DNA of 57,562 nt, from the NCBI GenBank assembly GCA_016234805.1, contig JACRNU010000032.1:1-57562 (forward strand), read 5' to 3'. How positions within the stretch are numbered: position 1 is the first letter of the stretch; every line of letters starts with the position of its first letter. The translations under genes and the position numbers were made by a program. The notes under the pieces were generated by a model. It saw only the letters and a list, made by a program, of their open reading frames with translations. It was not told where the DNA came from and made no database searches. Positions 52,016-57,562 of the stretch are shown here, one piece after another. Source of the DNA: Elusimicrobiota bacterium. Its GTDB lineage: Bacteria; Elusimicrobiota; Elusimicrobia; UBA1565; UBA9628.

Positions 52016-52890
52016 AGCAGTTCCGCGACTGCGGCCAGGATGCGCCGGGCAGCCTGCCTCTTGGTCAAGAGGCCCAAGCCGCGCGCCCCGTTCCGGCCGA
52101 CCAGATCGAACCTTGCCCGGCCCGCTCCGACCGCGGCAGGCCCATTGGCGACCACCAGGTCGAGCCCCTTGCTCCGGAGCTTCTCCCTCGCGGCCGCGAG
52201 CCGTCCGCGCGTCTCCAGGGCGAAGCCGACCGTGACGCCCCTCTTGCTGTTCCGGCGGCAGGCGGCGGCTTCCTTGATGATATCGGGATTCGGCACCATA
52301 GTCAACCTCAACGGACCGGATCCGCGCTTGAGCTTGTGCCTTGAGAAGGAGCTGAAGCGCCAATCCGAAACCGCGGCAGCGCCGATGACCACGTCCGCGG
52401 AGGGCGCGCGCCGCAGGGTCTCCCGGCGCATCTGCTCCGCGGTCAGGACGGAGACGACTTTGGCCCCGGGCGGAGGAGGGACCTCCGAGGGGCCGCTGAC
52501 GACCGTCACGGACGCGCCCAGCCGCAGGGCCGCGGCAGCCAGCTCCCGGCCCATGCGGCCGCTCGAAGCGTTGGTCAGGAAGCGCACCGGGTCGAGATAC
52601 TCCCTCGTCGGGCCGGAAGTGATGAGGACGCTCAGCCCGCGCCACTGGCGGCAAGGGACCGCCGTCCCCGGAGGCGCGGGCCGTCTTCCTCTCGCCGGAG
52701 GGGGCTGGCGGCAAGGGACCGCCGTCCCTGGCGGCAAGGGACTGCCGTCCCCGGAGGCGCGCGCCGTCCTCCGCTCGCCGGAGGGGGCCGGAGGCGCGGG
52801 CCGTCTTCCTCTCGCCGGAGGGGGCCGGAACGGCCGGGCGGAGCGGGGTCCGGTCGGGGCGGTTCGGGACGCGGGTGGTCGGGAAAGCAT
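52012..52890 (-). CDS. coaB: Phosphopantothenoylcysteine synthetase CoaB domain, separate gene with repeat-filled N terminus
   Basis: The CTP-dependent ligase joins 4'-phosphopantothenate and Cys. The conserved part begins at LSVLITSGPTREYLDPVRFL and includes NASSGRMGRELA, GAAAVSDWR and a C-terminal LVVANG. It lies in the same frame as coaC but after an in-frame TGA and four more codons, so the usual CoaBC fusion is split. The first 80 or so residues are Pro/Arg/Gly-rich and are the translation of three palindromic elements (52646-52824). A start nearer the domain is not obvious. Confidence 0.85.
   Translation of the reverse strand: MLSRPPASRTAPTGPRSARPFRPPPARGRRPAPPAPSGERRTARASGDGSPLPPGTAVPCRQPPPARGRRPAPPGTAVPCRQWRGLSVLITSGPTREYLDPVRFLTNASSGRMGRELAAAALRLGASVTVVSGPSEVPPPPGAKVVSVLTAEQMRRETLRRAPSADVVIGAAAVSDWRFSSFSRHKLKRGSGPLRLTMVPNPDIIKEAAACRRNSKRGVTVGFALETRGRLAAAREKLRSKGLDLVVANGPAAVGAGRARFDLVGRNGARGLGLLTKRQAARRILAAVAELL
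52646..52824. repeat. Cluster of composite palindromic elements inside coaB (B1-B3)
   Basis: B1 (52646-52704) is hairpin 1 (GGCGG-CAAGGGA-CCGCC) plus hairpin 2. B2 (52706-52787) has two copies of hairpin 1 and a variant hairpin 2. B3 (52788-52824) is hairpin 2 alone. The last 35 bases of B1 (52670-52704) and B3 (52790-52824) are identical. In hairpin 2, CCCC-GGA-GGCG pairs with CGCC-GGA-GGGG. The reading frame of coaB stays open across all three. Confidence 0.75.
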
Positions 52891-52902
52891 GGCGCGGGCC
52901 GC

Positions 52903-53466
52903 TCAGGCGGCCGGCCGCCGCTTGCGCCCGGGACCCTTGCGGCCGCACAGGCCGAGGGCGAGAGACACGATCTCGTCCGGGTCGAGAAGCCTGCCCCATC
53001 CGGCGCCGCCGCTGGCAAGCGCGCCTTTGCCGGGGCCCCAGACCGCGTAGCCGTAGCTCTTCAGGAGCTCGACGTTGCGACGCGTCGCGCGGTGCGTCCA
53101 CATGTTCTCATGGAGCGCGGGACAGACCGCCACGGGGCAATCCGCGGCCAGCACGAGGGTGTCGAGCAGGGTCTCCGCCCGGCCCCCGGCCAGCCTCGCC
53201 ATGAGGTCCGCGGTCGCGGGGGCCGCGAGGATCAGGTCCGCCCAGGAAGCGAGCGAGACATGCGCCATGTCCCAGAGCGAACGGTCGAACGGGTCCTGGG
53301 CGACCGGGTTCCCGGAGAGCGTGGCCAGGGTCAGCGGGGTGATGAAGCGGCCGCCGTTCGGGGTGAGGACGCAGCGCACCTCGGCCCCCTTCTTGACCAA
53401 TCCACGGACGATCTCGGCGGACTTATAGGCCGCAATCGAGCCGGACACGCCCAGGACGACGCGCAC
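52903..53466 (-). CDS. coaC: Phosphopantothenoylcysteine decarboxylase CoaC domain
   Basis: The 187-residue flavoprotein decarboxylates phosphopantothenoylcysteine on the way to coenzyme A. It has VVLGVSGSIAAYKSAEIVRG, MAHVSLASWADLILAAPATA (active His) and CPALHENMWTHRATRRNVEL. It ends at TGA 52905-52903, 12 nt before the coaB ATG in the same frame. It follows rpoZ directly, the usual gmk-rpoZ-coaBC-priA order. Confidence 0.9.
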   Translation of the reverse strand: MRVVLGVSGSIAAYKSAEIVRGLVKKGAEVRCVLTPNGGRFITPLTLATLSGNPVAQDPFDRSLWDMAHVSLASWADLILAAPATADLMARLAGGRAETLLDTLVLAADCPVAVCPALHENMWTHRATRRNVELLKSYGYAVWGPGKGALASGGAGWGRLLDPDEIVSLALGLCGRKGPGRKRRPAA

Positions 53467-53796
53467 TTACTTTTCCTTTTTGCTCTTGGTCAGGACCTCG
53501 AGAGCGGTCGGCTTGGCGGCCCCGCTGGCGAGCGCCTTCTTGAGATCGCCCCAGCCCACGGTGCCGTTGAGGACCTGCGTCATGGACAGCTCGAGGATCT
53601 CGTTGGGCGTCAGGTGCCGCAGGTCCTCGCGCTTGCGCAGCTCCTTGGCCCACATGGAGATGAGCGGGATGGCGGAGTACTTGCCCGTCTTGTGGTTGAG
53701 CACCAGCTCGTCGAGGACGGGCTTGGAGGCCTCAGCCTCGGGCGCGTCCTTCTTGGAGGCTTCCGAATCTTCGCCGACCTTCTTCTTCGTCGTCAT
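53467..53796 (-). CDS. rpoZ: RNA polymerase omega subunit-like protein
   Basis: The 109-residue product has an acidic and Lys-rich N-terminal extension (1-28) and an omega-like core (NHKTGKYSAIPLISMWAKEL, then LTPNEILELSMTQVLNGTV). Omega helps assemble RNA polymerase. Similarity is modest, but the position between gmk and coaC is the conserved place of rpoZ. GAGGAGG precedes the ATG. Confidence 0.75.
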   Translation of the reverse strand: MTTKKKVGEDSEASKKDAPEAEASKPVLDELVLNHKTGKYSAIPLISMWAKELRKREDLRHLTPNEILELSMTQVLNGTVGWGDLKKALASGAAKPTALEVLTKSKKEK

Positions 53797-53825
53797 GCAC
53801 CCTCCTCGTCAGATCCTGGGCCGCG

Positions 53826-54428
53826 TCATCGGACCAGGTGGTCCAGGTCCACCTGGCGCCTGCGCGAGAGCCGGAGGCCCTCCGCGGTGATGATGGATGA
53901 GATATGGGAGACCGCCTTGTCGAGATCGTCGTTGACGACGAGGTAGTCGTAATTCTTGGCAGCGCCGAGCTCGCCGCGCGAGTTGGCCAGCCGCTTGGCC
54001 AGGGATTCCGAGGCCTCGCGCCGGGACTGGAGCCGCTCCTTGAGCGTGGTGATGGACGGGGGGAGGAGGAAGATGAGGACGCAGTCCGGGTACTTGCGCT
54101 TGAGGGTCTGCGCGCCCTGGACGTCGATGGCCAGCAGGACGTCGAGACCCTTCTCGACGGTGGACTCGAGAAAGGAGCGGGGCACGCCGTAATATTGATC
54201 ATGCACCATGGCCCATTCGACGAACTCGTGGTTCCGGATGCGCCTCTTGAACTCCTCCCGGTCCACGAAGAAATAATGCCTCCCGTCCGTCTCTCCCGGG
54301 CGCGGAGCTCTCGTGGTGCAGGTGACGTTATAACGGATGTTCCTGCGAGACTTGAGCAGTCTCTGGCAAATGGTGGATTTACCCGTCCCTGATGGGGCGG
54401 ATATGATAATGACCAGCCCTTTTGGCAT
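53826..54428 (-). CDS. gmk: Guanylate kinase
   Basis: The 200-residue enzyme phosphorylates GMP and dGMP. It has IIISAPSGTGKSTICQRLL (P-loop), TTRAPRPGETDGRHYFFVDR (GMP binding) and LLAIDVQGAQTLK. ATG 54428 starts directly at the family N terminus; there is no Shine-Dalgarno, and the promoter at 54438-54466 would make a leader of two or three bases. It heads the minus-strand operon through priA. Confidence 0.96.
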   Translation of the reverse strand: MPKGLVIIISAPSGTGKSTICQRLLKSRRNIRYNVTCTTRAPRPGETDGRHYFFVDREEFKRRIRNHEFVEWAMVHDQYYGVPRSFLESTVEKGLDVLLAIDVQGAQTLKRKYPDCVLIFLLPPSITTLKERLQSRREASESLAKRLANSRGELGAAKNYDYLVVNDDLDKAVSHISSIITAEGLRLSRRRQVDLDHLVR

Positions 54429-54437
54429 CGAACGGAT

Positions 54438-54466
54438 ATTAAAACAAAAAAATGCGGAAAAATCAA
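54438..54466 (-). promoter_or_regulatory. Promoter of the gmk operon
   Basis: On the minus strand TTGATT (54466-54461), 17 nt, TTTAAT (54443-54438), in an AT-rich patch. Transcription would start near 54431 with gmk ATG at 54428. On the plus strand the same patch holds TATGAT (54473-54478), 11 bases before the DUF3467 ATG. Confidence 0.5.
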
Positions 54467-54488
54467 CGGAATTATGATACCATGGAGC

Positions 54489-54788
54489 ATGGACCAACAA
54501 AACCAGCCCCTCCAAGTCGATATCGACGACGCGACGGCCCGCGGCACCTACACCAATCTGGCCCTCATCACGCACAGCGAGACGGAGTTCCTCCTCGACT
54601 TCCTCTTCATCCAGCCGCAATCCCCGAAGTCGAAGGTCCTCACGCGCATCGTAACCTCGCCCATCCATGCCAAGAGGCTCCTCTGGGCGCTCAAGGACAA
54701 CATCGACAAGTTCGAGTCGCGCTTCGGGCCCATCGCAGCTGGAGAGAACGCCGCCGCCGGCCAGGGGTCTCCGGGCACCATCCAGTGA
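54489..54788 (+). CDS. DUF3467 family protein
   Basis: The 99-residue product has the family pattern YTNLALITHSETEFLLDF (beta hairpin), a QP-containing turn and RIVTSPIHAKRLLWALKDNI with DKFESRFG. The role of the family is unknown; it is small, soluble and widespread. ATG 54489 is chosen, since an in-frame ATG at 54474 overlaps the likely -10 box. The stop overlaps the cinA GTG (GTGA). It is divergent from gmk with a shared AT-rich promoter region. Confidence 0.75.
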   Translation: MDQQNQPLQVDIDDATARGTYTNLALITHSETEFLLDFLFIQPQSPKSKVLTRIVTSPIHAKRLLWALKDNIDKFESRFGPIAAGENAAAGQGSPGTIQ

Positions 54789-56086
54789 CGGCCGGCCTCC
54801 TTCCTCGTCCGGCCATAGAACTGCTCTGCGCCGGTTCCGAGCTCCTCAAAGGACAGCTCAACACCCACGTCCCCCGTATCAGCCTCCTCCTCGCCGGCCG
54901 CGGTCTTGCCTTAAGCCGCGAGGCCACCCTTCCGGACGACCGGGCGGGCCTCGCCCGCGAGATCCGCTCGGCGCTCGACCGGTCCGATGCCCTCATCGTC
55001 TCCGGAGGTTTGGGCCCGACCTTCGATGACGTGACCCGCGAGGCCGCGGCCGACGCCCTGGGACTCGGCCTCAGGTTCCGCCCGGCCATCCTCGGCCGGA
55101 TCAAGGCGAGGTTCAAACGCCTGGGCCTGCGCATGCCTGCGGAGAACAGACGGCAGGCCTTTGTCCTCTCCGGCGCCGAGGTCCTCGTCAACAAGGGCGG
55201 GACCGCGCCGGGACAGTTGCTGACCCTGCCGCCAGGAAACGGGTCCGGGTCCCGGCGCATCCGGACCCTCGTGCTCCTGCCCGGCCCCTTTCGCGAGCTC
55301 GCGCCCATACTCGAAGCGCAGGTGCTCCCCAGGCTCAAGAAGCGCTACGCGCCCCGGTCGGTCACGGAGCGCCTCTCCCTGCACCTGGCCGGGATCCCGG
55401 AGTCAGCAGCGGACGAGAAGCTCTCGAACCTGGTGGCCACCGCCGGCCCGGGCCTCAGCTTCACGATCCTGTCGTATCCGGGACAGGTCGATTTCCACGC
55501 CTACGCCATTGCAAAGACCTCCCGGCAGGCCCGCGCGGTCCTCGGACGCGTGAGGCGCAAGGCCCTGGCCGCGGTCGGGCGGCACGTGTTGTGGGAGGGG
55601 GAAGCTCCCCTGGAAGCCGAGGTCGGCCGTGCCCTGACGGCCCGGAGACTGACCCTGGCCGCGGCCGAGTCCTGCACCGGCGGGATGCTCGCCAGCCGCC
55701 TCACCGACATCCCCGGCGCCTCGGCGTTCTTCCTCGGTGGAGTCACAACGTACGCCGACGCGCTCAAGAAAGACCTTCTGCGCGTCCGCCCGAAAACGCT
55801 CCGCCGCCATGGCGCGGTCTCACGGGAATGCTGCCGCGAGATGGCTGAAGGCATCCGGCGTCGGACGGGCTGCTCGCTCGGCCTCTCCGTCACCGGGATC
55901 GCCGGACCCGCGGGGGGCACACGCTCCAAACCTGTCGGGCTCGTCTACATCGGCGTGGCCGGACCGGGAAGCAAGACGACGGTCCACGAACTCAGGCTTT
56001 CCGGAGACCGCGGCTTCATCAGGACCCGCGCGACCACGCGGGCCCTCCAACTCCTGCTGGAATCCGCTGCGCGACGGCCGCGATAA
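54785..56086 (+). CDS. cinA: CinA: nicotinamide-nucleotide amidase/competence-damage protein
   Basis: The 433-residue product joins an N-terminal MoCF-like domain (ELLCAGSELLKGQLNTHV, IVSGGLGPTFDDVTREA, VLLPGPFREL) and a C-terminal CinA/PncC amidase domain (LAAAESCTGGMLASRLTDIP, LSVTGIAGPAGGTRSKPVGL). It recycles NMN in the pyridine-nucleotide cycle and may hydrolyse ADP-ribose. GTG 54785 overlaps the upstream stop by four bases. After its stop come two hairpins (56103-56116 and 56123-56143) without T tract. Confidence 0.93.
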   Translation: MTAGLLPRPAIELLCAGSELLKGQLNTHVPRISLLLAGRGLALSREATLPDDRAGLAREIRSALDRSDALIVSGGLGPTFDDVTREAAADALGLGLRFRPAILGRIKARFKRLGLRMPAENRRQAFVLSGAEVLVNKGGTAPGQLLTLPPGNGSGSRRIRTLVLLPGPFRELAPILEAQVLPRLKKRYAPRSVTERLSLHLAGIPESAADEKLSNLVATAGPGLSFTILSYPGQVDFHAYAIAKTSRQARAVLGRVRRKALAAVGRHVLWEGEAPLEAEVGRALTARRLTLAAAESCTGGMLASRLTDIPGASAFFLGGVTTYADALKKDLLRVRPKTLRRHGAVSRECCREMAEGIRRRTGCSLGLSVTGIAGPAGGTRSKPVGLVYIGVAGPGSKTTVHELRLSGDRGFIRTRATTRALQLLLESAARRPR

Positions 56087-56140
56087 GACGCCAGGCAGCG
56101 ACGGGTCTTTCGACCCTCCCCGCATGGGGCACTACGGCCC

Positions 56141-56169
56141 ATGACAGGCGCCTGCCGAGACGCTACAAT
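56141..56169 (+). promoter_or_regulatory. Sigma70-type promoter of the structured leader
   Basis: ATGACA (56141-56146), exactly 17 nt, TACAAT (56164-56169). Transcription would begin near 56176, giving a leader of about 145 nt before the lipoprotein gene. Confidence 0.6.
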
Positions 56170-56175
56170 AGGGTG

Positions 56176-56288
56176 ACGCAAGATTCCCCGTGAGGGGAGC
56201 CCTGTAGCCCGGGGGATTGGCCCCGGGGTATCCACGATCCGGCCGCGAACCGGATGAGTCCAGGGGAAACGCGAGGACGCGTTTTCTC
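56176..56288 (+). ncRNA. Candidate cis-regulatory leader RNA with terminator-like hairpin
   Basis: The leader contains CCCC-GTGA-GGGG (56186-56197), CCCGGGG-GATTGG-CCCCGGG (56208-56227), ATCCGG-CCGCGAA-CCGGAT (56237-56255) and AAACGCG-AGGA-CGCGTTT followed by TCTC (56267-56288). TTCCCC (56184-56189) can instead pair with GGGGAA (56263-56268), which would enclose the two middle hairpins and invade the left arm of the last one. Such exclusive pairing is typical of attenuators and riboswitches. It does not match any riboswitch consensus I know. Confidence 0.45.
56267..56288 (+). terminator. Terminator-like hairpin in the leader
   Basis: AAACGCG and CGCGTTT form a perfect 7-bp stem around AGGA, followed by TTCTCT. 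The T tract is short and interrupted. It lies about 20 nt before the GGAGG of the lipoprotein gene, so it could act as a conditional terminator. Confidence 0.4.
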
Positions 56289-56321
56289 TGGTCGTTTTAT
56301 GTTCTGGAGGGCTTGTCGACC

Positions 56322-57410
56322 ATGATAGGGCCGAGCAGGGGCAGGGCTCAATCCGGCGCAAGGCTGGCGCTTGCGTGCGGCATGCTCGTTGCCGCCTCCT
56401 TAGGTTGCCGCAAGACTCCGGCCCAACCTGCGAAGCCCCGTTTGCAGTTGACCCTGGAACTGGCCCGCGGCACTTGGCATGTGGGAGAGCCCATCTGGTA
56501 CCGCGCGCAGATCAAGAACCTCGGCGATGAGCCTGTCTGCCTCAAAGGCTCCGGCTTTTCGGACGCATTCTGGAATCATCAAAAGTACCTCGGGGACAAC
56601 TTTAGGGAAAAGAAAGGGACCTGGATGGAGCTCTACGGCCCTGACGGGAGAATGATCAGGCCTTCCTTCTTCTGGGGACCACACAACGAGTTCCTCTTCT
56701 GGGAGAGCGACTGGCGGCAGAAGCATCGCGACCATCCTCCTGGCCTCATCGCGCGCGTTGCAAAGGGTTTCCGGCTCTCCCTGGAACATATTCACCCGGT
56801 GCTCAGATTCGCCGCTGAAGAGTATGGCGTGGGCTGGCTGGAAGACCGGGCCACGCGCAAGACCGAATGGTGCGGCATGGAGGTATTCCCTGGCGAGACC
56901 GTCACCACCACGCCTTCGGTCGTGGCTCGCTACAGGGAACAGAAGCCCTATCATCTTGGGCTGACTGACGCCCGCATCCCTCTTACGGCTTCCAAGGCCG
57001 AGCGCGACGCCTATGAGGAGCTTTGGAAGCTCCATGCCGGGGAACTTGAAGCCATTGGAAGGCCGCCCAGGAAGCTCGACCCATACGAGCCCTTGAGGCC
57101 CATCCCGGGCTTCCGCATCCTGGACGGCTACGGCACCCGCAAGCCCGGCAGGCACTCGCTCAAGGCGGTGTACAGCACGATGAAGAAGCTCACACCGATC
57201 TCCGCTGAGGAATATCTGGAGGAGTTTCGGCAGGAATTGCACCTAAATCCCGACAAAGAACTCAAGAAAAAAGTCGAAAAGGAGTGGGCTGCCAAGGCCC
57301 CGGAGGAAATGCGCTCAATCTGGAAATCTCGTCGCGAGGCAGAGGATTTCAACAGGACCCAGGCAGTCTACCTGGAATCGAATCCTACCGATTTCGAGGT
57401 GCTCCCATGA
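56322..57410 (+). CDS. Predicted lipoprotein of unknown function
   Basis: The 362-residue product has a lipoprotein signal (ARLALACGMLVAASLGC, lipidated Cys29) and a Pro-rich tether. A beta domain follows (LTLELARGTWHVGEPIWYRA, then IKNLGDEPVCLKG), which resembles the intracellular-proteinase-inhibitor or BsuPI-like fold used in envelope proteins. The C-terminal third is helical and charged. GGAGG lies 12 nt before ATG 56322. It is preceded by a structured leader with its own promoter, so expression may be controlled by that RNA. Function is unknown. Confidence 0.55.
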   Translation: MIGPSRGRAQSGARLALACGMLVAASLGCRKTPAQPAKPRLQLTLELARGTWHVGEPIWYRAQIKNLGDEPVCLKGSGFSDAFWNHQKYLGDNFREKKGTWMELYGPDGRMIRPSFFWGPHNEFLFWESDWRQKHRDHPPGLIARVAKGFRLSLEHIHPVLRFAAEEYGVGWLEDRATRKTEWCGMEVFPGETVTTTPSVVARYREQKPYHLGLTDARIPLTASKAERDAYEELWKLHAGELEAIGRPPRKLDPYEPLRPIPGFRILDGYGTRKPGRHSLKAVYSTMKKLTPISAEEYLEEFRQELHLNPDKELKKKVEKEWAAKAPEEMRSIWKSRREAEDFNRTQAVYLESNPTDFEVLP

Positions 57411-57506
57411 TGTTCGGATTCTTGATACCTGCATTTCGACCCTCTTAGCCACTAGGTCGGCCTTCTTGCCACAATCTCCGTCGTAAAATGGGTTCTACTC
57501 AAAGAC

Positions 57507-57541
57507 TTGACAAACCCATAGCTAGTGTGATATCATACTAG
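57507..57541 (+). promoter_or_regulatory. Promoter with overlapping 20-bp palindromic operator
   Basis: TTGACA (57507-57512), 18 nt, TATCAT (57531-57536). A near-perfect palindrome (57522-57541, core TGATATCA, outer arms CTAGT/ACTAG) covers the -10 box, as autoregulated antitoxin promoters do. The ATG at 57544 is at the expected start of transcription. Confidence 0.6.
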
Positions 57542-57543
57542 AT

Positions 57544-57562
57544 ATGGCCTTCTTTGTCACCC
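57544..57562 (+). CDS. 5' end of a gene cut by the window edge
   Basis: ATG 57544 opens a frame reading MAFFVT before the window ends. No Shine-Dalgarno is present; the promoter and palindrome just upstream suggest a leaderless, self-regulated gene such as an antitoxin, but six residues cannot identify it. Confidence 0.35.

Noticed and set aside
56087..56176. Hairpins after cinA considered as a c-di-GMP-I riboswitch
   Set aside because: The region has two adjacent hairpins but lacks the conserved internal sequence of that class, and the promoter of the downstream transcript begins after it.

Overview
The window is GC-rich, gene-dense chromosomal DNA from a diderm bacterium. It encodes outer-membrane barrels, lipoproteins, a non-discriminating-type AspRS, a two-subunit GlyRS and a complete peptidoglycan precursor branch of the meso-diaminopimelate type. 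No rRNA, phage or integrase gene is present. The mix would suit an uncultured lineage such as Elusimicrobiota, but that placement is an impression from gene content and not a phylogeny.

Layout. 1-718: end of an unknown gene and a FitA/VapBC-like toxin-antitoxin pair. 804-15029: envelope genes. These are a secreted FecR-barrel protein, two tandem paralogues with coiled coil, membrane anchor and propeller-like domain, two unknown exported proteins, a carbamoyltransferase-SxtJ-DUF5989 cassette, a barrel protein and a lipoprotein. 15086-19849: a repeat-borne mini-ORF with an unknown gene, then glyS, glyQ, recO and an MgtE_N-like gene on the minus strand. 19930-29555: the classic rpmH-rnpA-yidD-yidC-jag-mnmE ... 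mnmG-rsmG string without dnaA, interrupted by an EF-Tu-domain-2-like protein, an MFS carrier and a Yip1-like protein. 29568-31233: a membrane protein and a membrane-anchored HExxH peptidase. 31324-42948: a division and cell wall cluster (mraZ-rsmH-[small ORFs]-ftsL-ftsI-murE-murF-mraY-murD-ftsW-murG) headed by a strong promoter and a four-repeat MraZ operator; murC, murB, ddl, ftsQ, ftsA and ftsZ are absent. 42993-46722: crp-type regulator, aspS, an exported protein, tRNA-Ala(CGC) and a Spy/CpxP-like protein. 46719-54428 (minus): gmk-rpoZ-coaC-coaB-udg-methyltransferase-priA, then FecR and mltG. 54489-57410: DUF3467 gene, cinA, a structured leader and a lipoprotein gene. The right edge begins another gene behind a palindromic promoter.

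What stands out is a layer of small repeats and start-site habits. (1) A two-hairpin palindromic element of about 58 bp sits in frame inside recO, priA, coaB and an MFS gene and also lies between genes, resembling Rickettsia palindromic elements. (2) A 35-bp tandem array before ftsL forms seven hairpins whose arms covary. (3) A repeat family encodes mini-ORFs stitched to neighbours by ATGA overlaps at three loci. (4) Many predicted promoters put the transcription start within a few bases of the start codon, implying leaderless mRNAs. (5) rsmH, murG and mltG appear to start at TTG inside TTGA overlaps, and murF seems to start at ATC. (6) The leader at 56176-56288 has mutually exclusive pairings and a terminator-like hairpin. 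These were found by eye; genome-wide counts, RNA data and profile searches would be needed to confirm them.
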